From: Halanaerobiales bacterium | Lineage (GTDB): Bacteria; Bacillota; Halanaerobiia; Halanaerobiales; DTU029 | Direction of reading: 5' to 3' | NCBI GenBank assembly: GCA_022360715.1 | Contig: JAKSCG010000093.1 | Coordinates: forward strand, 1-64,000 | Length of the DNA stretch: 64,000 nucleotides | In this document: piece after piece, positions 37,198-46,498 of the stretch | Layout of the letters: each line of letters opens with the position of its first letter | Numbering within the stretch: the first letter of the stretch is position 1 | The notes under the pieces: generated by a model | Databases searched by the model: none | What the model saw: only the letters and a program-made list of their open reading frames with translations | What the model was told of the DNA's origin: nothing | Program-made: the position numbers and the translations under genes

Positions 37198-37216
37198 CGG
37201 AGTAATTCAACCCCCC

Positions 37217-37483
37217 CTATGCTTTTTGCTCAATAAATTTGGCTAAAATACCTTCCTTTTTTAACAGGCTTTTGACTGTATTAGAAGGGATGGCACCTTC
37301 CTTCAGCCATTTCAACGCTTTTTCTTCATTAATATTGACGGTAGCAGGTTCAGTCGTAGGATTATAGTAGCCCAATTCCTCAATAAAACGGCCGTCACGA
37401 GGCTTTCTGGAATCAGCGACCACCAGGCGGTACGAAGCATTCCGCTTACTCCCCATTCGTCTTAAACGGATCTTAACTGACAA
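37217..37483 (-). CDS. rpsP: 30S ribosomal protein S16
   Basis: The protein has the S16 opening [17 protein letters not shown] and [23 protein letters not shown] set the start at TTG 37483 (88 residues) because GGGAGG lies eight bases before it and the N-terminus then matches S16. The GTG at 37492 overlaps that ribosome-binding site. Confidence 0.95.
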   Translation of the reverse strand: MSVKIRLRRMGSKRNASYRLVVADSRKPRDGRFIEELGYYNPTTEPATVNINEEKALKWLKEGAIPSNTVKSLLKKEGILAKFIEQKA

Positions 37484-37514
37484 TTTTTTCACCTCCCTTC
37501 AAAAGTAACGACGA

Positions 37515-38858
37515 TTAATTAAAAAAAGGTAACTTTCTCAACCCTTTCATCTTGCCATTCGACATATCACTAAATTGTTTCATCATCTTTTTAGTCTGTT
37601 TAAATTGCTTTAATAAACGGTTGATTTCCTGGATACTGGTTCCGCTCCCCCGGGCAATCCGTTTTCTCCGGCTGCCGTTAATAATCTCCGGGCTCCGCCT
37701 TTCCTGGGGAGTCATTGAGTTTATAATGGCCGCAATATGATCAAGCTGTTTTTCATCAACCTGAAGATTCTTAAGCTGATTGGCCCCTGCAATTCCCGGT
37801 ATCATCCCGAGGATTTGGTCAAGGGGACCCATATTGCGGACCTGTTCCATCTGTTCAATAAAATCCTCCAGGGTAAATTCATTCTGGCGCAGCTTTTCCT
37901 CCAGACTCAAAGCCTTTTGTAAATCCATATTGGCCTCAGCCTTTTCAATCAAACTAAGTACATCCCCCATCCCCAGGATCCGCGAGGACATTCGATCAGG
38001 ATGGAAAGCCTCAAGGGCATCCATTTTCTCGCCCATTCCCACAAATTTAATCGGTTTCCCGGTAACAGCCTTAATTGACAGGGCGGCGCCACCACGGGCA
38101 TCACCATCTAGTTTGGTTAAAATTACCCCATCGATCCCGAGGGTTTGATCAAAGTTTTGAGCTACATTGACCGCATCTTGACCGGTCATTGAATCCACTA
38201 CCAGTAAGATTTGATCGGGATTAATTTTCGCTTTAATCCCCTTCAGCTCATCCATCATCTTCTGATCAATATGAAGCCTACCGGCCGTATCCAGGATCAC
38301 CAGATCGTGATTATTGGAAGTAGCATAGCTGAGCGCTGCTTTTGCAATATCAATTGGATTTTTCTGATCACCCATCGTAAAAACAGGGATGGCCAGCCGT
38401 TCTCCTAATATCTGCAACTGTTTAATCGCAGCCGGTCGATAAATATCTCCCGCTACCAACAGGGGCTGTTTCCCTTGTTTTTGTAAATATTTACCGAGTT
38501 TACCAACACTGGTCGTTTTACCGGCTCCCTGTAATCCAACCAGCATCAGGATAGTCGGCGATTTAGCGGCAAACTCTAGCTCGCTTTTACTCCCACCCAT
38601 TAACTGGGTTAATTCATCATTAACTATCTTGATGACCTGTTGTCCCGGTGTCAGGCTTTCCATTACCGTTGAACCAACTGCCCTTTCCTGAACCTTCCCA
38701 ACAAAGTCTTTGACAACTTTATAATTAACATCAGCTTCCAGCAGGGCTAACTTAACTTCTTTCAGGGCCGCCTGAACATCTTTTTCGGTCAGTTTACCTT
38801 TACCCCGTAGTTTTTTAAAGGTAGCCTGAAGTTTTTCGGCCAGGTTCTGAAAAACCAT
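37515..38858 (-). CDS. ffh: Signal recognition particle protein Ffh (SRP54)
   Basis: Ffh binds signal peptides and SRP RNA to target membrane proteins. The N and G domains show the P-loop GLQGAGKTTSVGKLG (about 109-123), DTAGRLH and TKLDGDARGG. The C-terminal M domain is methionine-rich and contains GSGTSIQEINRLLKQF, the SRP-RNA binding helix-turn-helix. At 447 residues it is full length. It follows ylxM by 24 bp. Confidence 0.97.
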   Translation of the reverse strand: MVFQNLAEKLQATFKKLRGKGKLTEKDVQAALKEVKLALLEADVNYKVVKDFVGKVQERAVGSTVMESLTPGQQVIKIVNDELTQLMGGSKSELEFAAKSPTILMLVGLQGAGKTTSVGKLGKYLQKQGKQPLLVAGDIYRPAAIKQLQILGERLAIPVFTMGDQKNPIDIAKAALSYATSNNHDLVILDTAGRLHIDQKMMDELKGIKAKINPDQILLVVDSMTGQDAVNVAQNFDQTLGIDGVILTKLDGDARGGAALSIKAVTGKPIKFVGMGEKMDALEAFHPDRMSSRILGMGDVLSLIEKAEANMDLQKALSLEEKLRQNEFTLEDFIEQMEQVRNMGPLDQILGMIPGIAGANQLKNLQVDEKQLDHIAAIINSMTPQERRSPEIINGSRRKRIARGSGTSIQEINRLLKQFKQTKKMMKQFSDMSNGKMKGLRKLPFFN

Positions 38859-38882
38859 ACTTTCCCCTCCTCAACTCGCTTT

Positions 38883-39224
38883 TTATAAAGCTTCTTTGAT
38901 TCCTTTCAGCTTCTTGGTTAACTCTTCTCTGATCTGGGGGTTAATCTCCTGTCCCTGTATATATTCGGCAAAGCCTTCCAGCCCTTCCTTAAGATTGGTA
39001 TATTTTTTAACTAACTGTAGTTTTTTCTCATAATCCCTGAGCAGTTCTTCTCCCCGCTGGAGGTGATCATATACCCCCTGCCGACTGATCGCCAGCCGTT
39101 CGGCAATCTCACCGAGGGAGAGGTCGTCATAATAATAAAGCGTCATTGTCTCTTGCTGTTTATCGGTAAGGAGTTTCCCATAAAAATCAAATAAAAAACC
39201 AATTTCAACCATCTTTTCTAACAA
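38883..39224 (-). CDS. ylxM: YlxM-family HTH protein, SRP-associated
   Basis: The protein has a sigma-region-4-like HTH: SLGEIAERLAISRQGVYDHL at about 41-60. YlxM proteins affect SRP GTPase activity. TTG 39224 is preferred: the N-terminus LEKMVEIGFLFDFY then aligns with Bacillus YlxM, and AGGTG lies seven bases upstream. This gives 113 residues. It is the first gene of the ylxM-ffh-rpsP-khpA-rimM-trmD transcript. Confidence 0.93.
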   Translation of the reverse strand: MLEKMVEIGFLFDFYGKLLTDKQQETMTLYYYDDLSLGEIAERLAISRQGVYDHLQRGEELLRDYEKKLQLVKKYTNLKEGLEGFAEYIQGQEINPQIREELTKKLKGIKEAL

Positions 39225-39269
39225 AAAAATCACCTGCTGAGTGTTAAGGATAATAGCTTTACAGATGAT

Positions 39270-39298
39270 AGTTTACTATATTAGCGGTATTCTGTCAA
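39270..39298 (-). promoter_or_regulatory. Promoter of the ylxM-ffh operon
   Basis: TTGACA (39298-39293), 17-bp spacer, TAAACT (39275-39270) on the minus strand. The -35 lies within the downstream copy of a 10-bp direct repeat that borders an inserted segment. Confidence 0.8.
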
Positions 39299-39680
39299 GA
39301 AAAAAATCATCCGGTCAAAATACAACTTTACACTCTCAGCATTAAAGACGGTTCCGTCGGAAAATTTAACATCATCACGGAGATGAAAGGTATAGACCAG
39401 ACCGTCAGCAGAAACTGCCCATCTCTCCGCAAGACAGGGGGAAATTTGGCCGTCCCTATACTCAACTAAATGGCTGATAAAAATTATTGATGTAATAATG
39501 GTAAGTGAATGAATTACCATACTCCGGACCGTAGATTGCGGCAAAGCCCCCGTCAAAACTAGAGCTCTCACCGATAACGATCATTTTTTCCCGGACTGAC
39601 TCTTCGCGATTGGTGCATCCGGCCACTATACTGATCATAAGTACAAGCACGATTACCAGAGTAAGTAGTTTTTTGTTCAT
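39281..39680 (-). pseudogene. Truncated, frameshifted family-5 solute-binding lipoprotein gene
   Basis: ATG 39680 with AAAGGAG upstream opens a lipoprotein signal peptide (VIVLVLMISIVAGC lipobox). About 66 codons follow the cleavage point. The frame then ends at TGA, while homology continues in another frame (LVEYRDGQISPCLAERW and then FHLRDDVKFSDGTVFNAESV). That is the N-terminus of a peptide/nickel-type SBP_bac_5 protein, normally about 530 residues. The shift lies near 39465-39470, and everything after about residue 135 is deleted. The remnant runs into the ylxM promoter. It is not functional. Confidence 0.85.
39293..39302. repeat. 10-bp direct repeat, left copy
   Basis: TGTCAAGAAA here matches exactly the sequence at 39932-39941. 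The two copies flank the segment that holds the decayed binding-protein gene and a 78-codon frame, between ftsY and ylxM. Confidence 0.6.
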
Positions 39681-39700
39681 AATGAAATTTCTCCTTTCAA

Positions 39701-39937
39701 TCACTCCTTAGCATTTAAAATAAAATCCCAACCGGCAATAAAGAATCTTCTCCACTGTCTGATGTAAGTCTCTGCTGCTGCCTTGCTCATATCATGAATA
39801 ACAGTTTCAAATTCCCGTTTAATATCCTGGGGCAGGGCATCAAAACCGGTCTGTCCGGCTAAAAAAAGCTCTTTTAACCCCTGCACAACCGGCTCGACTA
39901 AGGACTTAAATAATGATTCTTTAGCCGGATTTGTCAA
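39701..39937 (-). CDS. Hypothetical 78-residue protein, possibly a remnant
   Basis: A frame of 78 codons that ends 21 bp before the decayed binding-protein gene. The predicted chain is amphipathic and helical with an aromatic end (YIRQWRRFFIAGWDFIL). I recognise no family. The TTG start at 39937 lies inside a TTGACA that could be a -35, just after the ftsY terminator, and has no clear ribosome-binding site. The GTG at codon 18 is an alternative. It may be real, or the tail of a larger lost gene carried in with the inserted segment. Confidence 0.35.
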   Translation of the reverse strand: MTNPAKESLFKSLVEPVVQGLKELFLAGQTGFDALPQDIKREFETVIHDMSKAAAETYIRQWRRFFIAGWDFILNAKE

Positions 39938-39941
39938 GAAA
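39932..39941. repeat. 10-bp direct repeat, right copy
   Basis: TGTCAAGAAA, identical to 39293-39302. It lies directly after the ftsY terminator. See the left copy. Confidence 0.6.
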
Positions 39942-39945
39942 CCCT

Positions 39946-39969
39946 AAAAAAAAGCCCCCGTTGCCGGGG
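39946..39969 (-). terminator. Terminator of ftsY
   Basis: On the minus strand CCCCG-GCAA-CGGGG is followed by GCTTTTTTTT. It lies a few bases after the ftsY stop. On the plus strand it also resembles a terminator. Confidence 0.85.
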
Positions 39970-39974
39970 TTTTT

Positions 39975-40955
39975 TTATTCACTAAAAAGTGCTTCAATAA
40001 ATTCATCTGGTTTGAAATCCTGTAAATCCTCTGCTTGCTCTCCGACACCAATAAGTTTGATCGGAATACCGAGTTCATTCTTAATGGCAATTACGATCCC
40101 GCCTTTAGCCGTACCGTCAAGTTTAGTCAAGGCTATTCCGTCTACATTGACTGCCTCATTAAAAATTTTAGCCTGGTTCATCGCATTTTGACCCGTAGTA
40201 GCATCAAGAACAAGCAATACCTGAGTTTGTGCCGCTACTGCTTCCCGTTCGATTATCCTTCTAACTTTCTTTAATTCTTCCATTAAATTTTTCTGGGTAT
40301 GGAGCCGGCCGGCCGTATCAACGATCAACAACTCTACCTCCCTGGCCCGGGCTGACTGGATCGCATCAAAGGTCACCGCCGCGGCATCAGCGCCCTCCTG
40401 TTGAGCAATTATATTGACTCCTACTCTCTCTCCCCAGACTTTGAGTTGATCAATCGCCGCAGCTCTAAAGGTATCACCGGCAGCAAGGAGAACCTGTTTG
40501 CCCTGACTTTTATAACGCTGAGCAATTTTAGCAATAGTGGTTGTTTTCCCGGCGCCATTCACCCCTACAACCATTAATATATTGAGACCTGGCTTAATAT
40601 CAAGCCCGGTAGCTTCATCCTGTAGTAAGCGGCTCAATTCTTCCTTAAAGACGGAACTAAGCTCAGCCGCTTCACTGATCTTATCCTGCTTTACCCTTTC
40701 CTTAAGTTCTTCGATTAGTTTAATCGTGGTAGCAACGCCTACATCAGCCTGAATCAAGATCTCTTCAAGTTGCTCAAATAGGTCCTCATTAATTTTACCA
40801 GATGAGCTAAATAAGGTTGTAACCTGATTAATAAAGTCATTTTTAGTTTTACTCAAGCCCTTTTTTAGTCTGGAAAAAAATCCCTCTTGTTCATTCTTTT
40901 CTACTTTAAGCTGCTCTTGCTCCTGAGCATTTTTTCCTTTAAAAAAATCGATCAT
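39975..40955 (-). CDS. ftsY: Signal recognition particle receptor FtsY
   Basis: FtsY is the membrane-associated GTPase that receives SRP-ribosome complexes. An acidic/charged N-terminal stretch of about 30 residues precedes the NG domain. The P-loop is GVNGAGKTTTIAKIA (about 132-146), with DTAGRLHTQ and LTKLDGTAKGG further on. The short A domain is normal for Bacillota. ftsY follows the JAMM-like gene and smc on the same strand. Confidence 0.97.
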   Translation of the reverse strand: MIDFFKGKNAQEQEQLKVEKNEQEGFFSRLKKGLSKTKNDFINQVTTLFSSSGKINEDLFEQLEEILIQADVGVATTIKLIEELKERVKQDKISEAAELSSVFKEELSRLLQDEATGLDIKPGLNILMVVGVNGAGKTTTIAKIAQRYKSQGKQVLLAAGDTFRAAAIDQLKVWGERVGVNIIAQQEGADAAAVTFDAIQSARAREVELLIVDTAGRLHTQKNLMEELKKVRRIIEREAVAAQTQVLLVLDATTGQNAMNQAKIFNEAVNVDGIALTKLDGTAKGGIVIAIKNELGIPIKLIGVGEQAEDLQDFKPDEFIEALFSE

Positions 40956-40975
40956 CTCCTGACACCCCTTTTAAC

Positions 40976-42112
40976 TCACTTGATCACAATTTCCCGGCAT
41001 AAATCGGTAAACTCCTGCGCAATCTGGTAGCGCCGTTTTCTCAATCGGGTTTCCTCTTGGGCCGTATTAACCATAAAAAAGTGCTGTTCTATTTCCTCAT
41101 ATTCGTCAATCAACCGGCTGATCTCTTCGCTAGCGTCAATCACCGAAGCCCCCTTTATCTGTCCGGCTTTATCATGACCGATCGCAATGATCGATCGACC
41201 CCAGGTTCCGGGGGCAGCAATCGCATCCCCCATATGCATTACACCGGTTCCACCGGGATGGGTATGGACAATTACGGCCTTCTCCGGGATAATCCTCGTA
41301 TAGGCCTCCCGCAGCGAAATCTCTGATATATCAACAAAACTGTTTACCAATAAGCGGGAAGGGACATACCCCATTCCACCTACAACGATTTCCCCGGCCT
41401 GTTCCACCAAACCGCTATCATTGATCATTCCGATCGCAGCAACCTCTCTACCCTGTTCGATCTCAACCGACTTGTTAACCAGGCGACTGGCCAAATCAAG
41501 GCTAAGCCCTTGAACTTTCTCGCGCGGCAAAGTCCACTCTTGCTCAGTATTTGAGATAAAATATCCTCCCTGGGCCGGGATATCCAGCACCGGAAGTTTC
41601 TCGGAAATTCCCAGGTACTCTAAACGCAGCTCACTTGATTCGCGGAGGGCTTTCCTTTCTTCTTCCATATTTAAAGCAGCCAGGATGTTTAATTCTACCC
41701 GTTCTGATCTGGTGGCAAGTTCAAATAAAGACTTATCAGGGTAAATAATTCCTACTCCGACTGCCTTTTTATCCTTAACTCCAATTTTTACGATTGGTAC
41801 ATCAAATATATTAATTCCTCCCGTACTAATTATTATGCCTGTTTTTCCGGGAGAAGTAGAAATAACAACTGCGTTAGCCGGTAATCGATTAATCAATTCC
41901 AGTAATGAAACCCTTTTTTGTTCCATTACCCCGCCCAGCAGTCGGCGGAAAGGAAGGCCCGACAGACCACCGTCGATAATCTTTCCATATTCACTAATAT
42001 AGCCTTGTTTACTAATAAATCCGATTACCCCGACGGTTCGTCCCTGACCTAGCTTATTGCTTCTCTCTAATAATAAATTAACGATTTCCCTGGAAATCCC
42101 TTTGACCTTCAT
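40976..42112 (-). CDS. Duplicated JAMM-like (MPN/JAB) metalloprotease-like protein
   Basis: The 378-residue protein consists of two similar halves (about 25-130 and 220-330). The C-terminal half has HTHPGGTGVMHMGD at 283-296, close to the JAMM motif HxHP-x6-S-x2-D, but with His in place of the Ser. The N-terminal half shows the matching segment STSPGKTG at 85-92 without the histidines, so it is a degenerate copy. From memory some related proteins are labelled peptidase S7, which does not fit these motifs. ATG 42112 follows AAGGGG at eight bases. It lies 12 bp after smc and 20 bp before ftsY, so it is co-transcribed with both. Its role is unknown. Confidence 0.75.
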   Translation of the reverse strand: MKVKGISREIVNLLLERSNKLGQGRTVGVIGFISKQGYISEYGKIIDGGLSGLPFRRLLGGVMEQKRVSLLELINRLPANAVVISTSPGKTGIIISTGGINIFDVPIVKIGVKDKKAVGVGIIYPDKSLFELATRSERVELNILAALNMEEERKALRESSELRLEYLGISEKLPVLDIPAQGGYFISNTEQEWTLPREKVQGLSLDLASRLVNKSVEIEQGREVAAIGMINDSGLVEQAGEIVVGGMGYVPSRLLVNSFVDISEISLREAYTRIIPEKAVIVHTHPGGTGVMHMGDAIAAPGTWGRSIIAIGHDKAGQIKGASVIDASEEISRLIDEYEEIEQHFFMVNTAQEETRLRKRRYQIAQEFTDLCREIVIK

Positions 42113-42124
42113 TGTCAACACCCC

Positions 42125-45100
42125 TTATGCTATTTCCTCATCAAGTCTCAGTGAAACTAATTTTGATATACCCGGTTCTTCCATGGTAATACCGTAGATA
42201 ATATTGGCCTCCATCATCATACTTTTATTATGGGTAATAATCAAGAACTGCACAGTATTAGAATACTCCTTAACAAAGCGAGCAAAGCGTATTACATTGG
42301 CATCATCAAGCGAGGCATCGATCTCATCAAGGATATAAACCGGACTGGGATTAACCTTTAAAAAAGCAAAGACCAGGGCTATGGCCGTAAGTGCCCGCTC
42401 ACCACCGGACATCAATGTTAGTTTTTTCAATTGCTTACCGGGTGGTTGTGCCTCAATTTCCACTCCTGTTTCCAATAAGTTAGCGGGAGAAGTCAAACTA
42501 AGTTCCGCCTTTCCCCCATTAAAGAGTTGACCGAAAATCTTCTCAAAATGACCTTTCACTTCGCTAAAGGTATTATAAAACTGTTGACTCATATTTTTCT
42601 CTATTTCTTCAATAACCGTTATAATCGAGTCTTCCGCTTTCAAGAGATCGGCCTGTTGTTCGATAAGATAATCCAGCCGTTTTTTAAGTTCGCGATGTTC
42701 ATCGATAGCTCCCGGATTAACCGGTTCCAGGCCTTCCATCGCCTGCTTAAATTCATTGATCTTTTGCTTAACCAGCTGATAGTTTTCGATTTTAATCTTA
42801 TGGTGATAGCCTTGGCGAGGATCAACTCCATATTCGCCGCTTAACTTTTCGCCAAGCTGTTCCAATTTATCCTCCAACCGGGTGACCTTGAGATCCTGCT
42901 GATGGTTTTTCTCTTTTAAATCATTGATGGTCTGTTGGCTTTGGGCCATTTGCTCCCGGAGCTGTTCTAACTGCTGCTGTTTATCTTTAATTTGCTTGCT
43001 TTTCTGCTGATAATCTTCCCGGGCTTTTTCAGCATCAGCCGTAAAATATTCACACCGCTCAATTAAATGTTTTTCCCGTTCACCGATCTTGGCAATAGTT
43101 TCTTCTACATGGTCCAGTTGCTGGTGTAATTCCTCCATCTTATTATTACTATTTTCTAACCTGCTATTAATACCTTCTCGCTCTTTGAGCAGACCGTCTT
43201 TTTTTTGCCTAATCGTTGCTAAAGCGATCTTTAATTCAGTCAGCTCAGTATTAAAGATTTCTTCCTGTTGTTCCAATAACTTGATATCCTCTTCCATTTG
43301 CTCGATCTGGTCTTTTTCCTTAAAATATTCGTTATTAATCAGCTCAATCCTTTGTTCCAGGCGAGCAATCTCCTGATCATTATCTTCCAGTTGTTGATGA
43401 TATTCCAGAAAATCCTGATTAATTCCGGCTAACTCCCGATCTAAAGCAACCTGTTCCCTTTTCAAATTATCAATCTCGTTATTTACGGCCTTTTTATCCA
43501 AATCCAATTGAGCGAGTCTCTCTCTCTGCTCAGCAATCAAGGCAAGATTATCCGCTAAATCGGCCCGCTTCTCTTTTTCGTTTCGGACTAATTGCTCTCT
43601 TGTTTGCGCAAAGCTGGTGATCGCCCGCTTTAATTCCTTGATCTCTCGGGAACGGCTTAATAGACCTTTATTTGTACCAGTCTGACTGCCCCCGGTAATC
43701 GCTCCGCCCGGAGAAATAAGTTCACCTTCCAGGGTCACTATCTTATAGACGGCATTACTATATTTGGCAATCGCGGTCGCCTCCTTCAAGCTGCTGACCA
43801 TGAGTGTTCTTCCCAGCAAATAATCGATAACCGGCTGGAGGGTTTGATCGAATTTAACAAAGTTAGCAGCCTGACCTAAATAACCAGACAACTGACTGAT
43901 TCCGCGTTGTTCCGGCCGGCTCTCTCTCCCTTTGACCAGATTAAGCGGCAGAAAGGTAGCTCTTCCCCCTTTATTGTCTTTTAAGTATTTAACACACTGG
44001 CGGGCTGTATCATCATCTTCAACAACCACATGCTGCAAACGGCTTCCCAGCGCGGTTTCTATCGCTAATTCATATTTCTCCTCCACTTTTATCAAATCGG
44101 CTACAACCCCGATCAGGCCGGAAAAATCGGCTTTTTGGGGTAAAATACTTCTCACACCCCGAAAATAACCCTGATATTCCTCTTCCATCTCCTGCAGCAC
44201 AGTCAACCTGGATTGATTTTTATTTAACTTGCTATTTATCCCGGCCTGCTCCTCTTGAGTTCGATTTATCTCATTTTCCAGGATTATCTGTTGCTCCTTT
44301 AATTGATTAAGCTGCATACAAACTGACTTGCTCTCCTGCTCAAGCGAGTTTAAGCTCTGCTCTAAATCATCCTGGCCGAGCAATTTATGTTCTAGTTCGA
44401 CAACTACCTCTTTCTTTTTCAACAACAGTTTGTCCAAACCTGATTCAAGGTAGTGGTTTTTACCGCGCAATTTTTCCAGTTCTGCCTGGACATCAGTTAA
44501 TTCAATATTCTCTCCCATCACAGAATTTCGGCGCAAAAAGAGTTTTTCTTTCCTTTCCTGGAGTAACTTCCTCTTCTCTACCAGCAGCTCACTTTTTTCG
44601 GTAAGTTTCCGGTCAATACCGGCTTCATGTTCTTTATTTTCCAGCAAGGTTACTGCTACCTGATCCCCGATCGCAATCAACTTTCCCTTGGTCTCCAACT
44701 CATCGCCAATCTGTTCTTCCAGTACCCCTTTTTCCCGTAATAAGCTATTATTACGTTCCTTTAGAACCTTCAAATTGCTTGTTGTTTCCTCACTTTTTGC
44801 CTTGAGATTATAGTAACTCTCCTGGAGAACTTCACTTATCTCCTGTTCCTGTTCCAGCTTTTTCTGCTCAGCTTGAACCTTATTTTCAGCTGCTTCCAGT
44901 TCTGCTTCCGCCTGAGCAAGCCCTTTTTCCAGCAATTTTTTTTTAGCTTCGGCCTTGGCCAGGTTTTTCCGATTACGCTCCCAGTCTTCCAGGAACAGAT
45001 TTATTGCCAGCACTTCAAGTTCTTCTTTTAAATGCAAATACTTTCTGGTTTTCTCGGCCGCCTTTTCCAGGGGCGTTAGCTGGTTTTCCAGTTCCCAGAC

Positions 45101-45685
45101 CAGATCCTGAACTCGCTGCAGATTCAATCTGGTTTTTTCCAATCGCTTGGCAGCTTCTTCCCGCCGCAACTTATGTTTACTGATCCCGGCAGCTTTCTCA
45201 AAAAAAACCCTTAGTTTTTCCGGTTTACTGTTCAAAATCGTCTCGATCTCTCCCTGGCTGACAACAGAATAAGCATCTCTGCCGATACTGGTATCCAAAA
45301 AAAGCTCTTCAATATCCTTTAAGCGACATGACCGTCCATTAATTGAATAATCACTCTGACCACTATCAGTCACCCGGCGACAAATTCTAACTTCCCCGCT
45401 CTCTAAGGGTAGAATTTGAGCCGTGTTGTCCAGATAAAGGGTTACGCTCGCTTTATGTAAAGGTTTATAGTGATCACTTCCCGCAAAGATAATATCGGAC
45501 ATCCGACTACCCCGCAAGGATTTAGCACTCTGTTCCCCCAGCACCCAACGGTAAGCATCCAGAATATTACTCTTTCCGCTCCCGTTAGGACCTACAATCG
45601 TTGTTAGAGGCGATTCAAAATTGATCACTATCGGTTTAGCAAAAGATTTAAACCCATCAATCTTCATTTTTTTCAAAAACACCAT
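42125..45685 (-). CDS. smc: Chromosome segregation ATPase SMC
   Basis: SMC condenses and aligns the chromosome together with ScpA and ScpB, both found at the right of this window. The N-terminal head has Walker A VGPNGSGKSNIL near residue 31-42. Two long coiled coils flank a hinge around 500-660. The C-terminal head has the signature LMSGGERALTAIAL and Walker B VYILDEIDASLDD. ATG 45685 yields 1186 residues, the same length as B. subtilis Smc. The short GAGGTG-to-ATG distance leaves GTG 45682 as an alternative. Confidence 0.97.
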   Translation of the reverse strand: MVFLKKMKIDGFKSFAKPIVINFESPLTTIVGPNGSGKSNILDAYRWVLGEQSAKSLRGSRMSDIIFAGSDHYKPLHKASVTLYLDNTAQILPLESGEVRICRRVTDSGQSDYSINGRSCRLKDIEELFLDTSIGRDAYSVVSQGEIETILNSKPEKLRVFFEKAAGISKHKLRREEAAKRLEKTRLNLQRVQDLVWELENQLTPLEKAAEKTRKYLHLKEELEVLAINLFLEDWERNRKNLAKAEAKKKLLEKGLAQAEAELEAAENKVQAEQKKLEQEQEISEVLQESYYNLKAKSEETTSNLKVLKERNNSLLREKGVLEEQIGDELETKGKLIAIGDQVAVTLLENKEHEAGIDRKLTEKSELLVEKRKLLQERKEKLFLRRNSVMGENIELTDVQAELEKLRGKNHYLESGLDKLLLKKKEVVVELEHKLLGQDDLEQSLNSLEQESKSVCMQLNQLKEQQIILENEINRTQEEQAGINSKLNKNQSRLTVLQEMEEEYQGYFRGVRSILPQKADFSGLIGVVADLIKVEEKYELAIETALGSRLQHVVVEDDDTARQCVKYLKDNKGGRATFLPLNLVKGRESRPEQRGISQLSGYLGQAANFVKFDQTLQPVIDYLLGRTLMVSSLKEATAIAKYSNAVYKIVTLEGELISPGGAITGGSQTGTNKGLLSRSREIKELKRAITSFAQTREQLVRNEKEKRADLADNLALIAEQRERLAQLDLDKKAVNNEIDNLKREQVALDRELAGINQDFLEYHQQLEDNDQEIARLEQRIELINNEYFKEKDQIEQMEEDIKLLEQQEEIFNTELTELKIALATIRQKKDGLLKEREGINSRLENSNNKMEELHQQLDHVEETIAKIGEREKHLIERCEYFTADAEKAREDYQQKSKQIKDKQQQLEQLREQMAQSQQTINDLKEKNHQQDLKVTRLEDKLEQLGEKLSGEYGVDPRQGYHHKIKIENYQLVKQKINEFKQAMEGLEPVNPGAIDEHRELKKRLDYLIEQQADLLKAEDSIITVIEEIEKNMSQQFYNTFSEVKGHFEKIFGQLFNGGKAELSLTSPANLLETGVEIEAQPPGKQLKKLTLMSGGERALTAIALVFAFLKVNPSPVYILDEIDASLDDANVIRFARFVKEYSNTVQFLIITHNKSMMMEANIIYGITMEEPGISKLVSLRLDEEIA

Positions 45686-45754
45686 TTTCACCTCATTCCA
45701 CTGATAACTAACTTCTATTTTATCAATCAATCTTTGAAAATACAAGGGAAAAAC

Positions 45755-46471
45755 CTACCCTGATGGCAGGTTTTTCTTTAATTTATTCACTTCAGCCGGA
45801 CTTAAAAAACGATACTCTCCTTCTTGCAATCCGTCCAGGTCTAAAAAGGCATATTTTATTCTCTGTAGCTGTTCGACCGGAAATCCAATCGACTGACACA
45901 TTCGCCTAACCTGTCGGTTTCTCCCTTCATGGATCGCCAGATTAAAAAGAGTATTGGCCTTTAATCGCACGATCTTACTGACCTTAGCCGGAGCAGTAAG
46001 CCCATCTTCCAGACAAATTCCTTTTTCCAATTGTCGGAAATCACTCTGTTTTGGGTACCCTTTAACCAATACCTGATAAGTTTTATCAATTAGAAAGGAA
46101 GGATGAGTCAATTGAAAGGTCAGCTTACCATCATTAGTCATCAACAAAAGTCCGCTGGTATTATAATCTAACCGACCGACCGGATAAATTCTCGCCGTAA
46201 TCCCCTTGATCAGGTCGAACACAGTTTTTCGGCCCTGCGGGTCATCAACCGTAGTAATAAAACCTACCGGCTTATATAAAAGAAGGTAGACCTTTTTCTC
46301 CCGCTTAATTACTTTTCCATCAACCTCGATCCGATCATCAGCCGATACCTTGCTCCCTTGTTTGCTGATCACCCGTCCGTTAACCTTAACCCTACCCTGA
46401 CTGATCATCTCCTCTGCTCTCCGTCGTGAAGCAATCCCGGCTTCAGCCATCACCTTCTGTAACCTGTCCAT
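45755..46471 (-). CDS. rluB: Pseudouridine synthase, RsuA/RluB family
   Basis: The 238-residue enzyme starts with an S4 RNA-binding domain (IASRRRAEEMISQGRVKVNG). The catalytic Asp is in PVGRLDYNTSGLLLMTND (about 97-114), and the C-terminus has HEGRNRQVRRMC. It converts a uridine of 23S or 16S rRNA to pseudouridine; the exact site cannot be decided, so the symbol is by similarity. It lies between the carboxypeptidase gene and smc, transcribed the same way. Confidence 0.9.
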   Translation of the reverse strand: MDRLQKVMAEAGIASRRRAEEMISQGRVKVNGRVISKQGSKVSADDRIEVDGKVIKREKKVYLLLYKPVGFITTVDDPQGRKTVFDLIKGITARIYPVGRLDYNTSGLLLMTNDGKLTFQLTHPSFLIDKTYQVLVKGYPKQSDFRQLEKGICLEDGLTAPAKVSKIVRLKANTLFNLAIHEGRNRQVRRMCQSIGFPVEQLQRIKYAFLDLDGLQEGEYRFLSPAEVNKLKKNLPSG

Positions 46472-46498
46472 CCAGTTAACACCCCATTATCTCCTTAA

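Noticed and set aside
39281-39571. A separate 96-codon gene
   Set aside because: Its C-terminal part continues the homology of the frameshifted binding-protein gene, so it is a piece of that pseudogene and not an independent gene.
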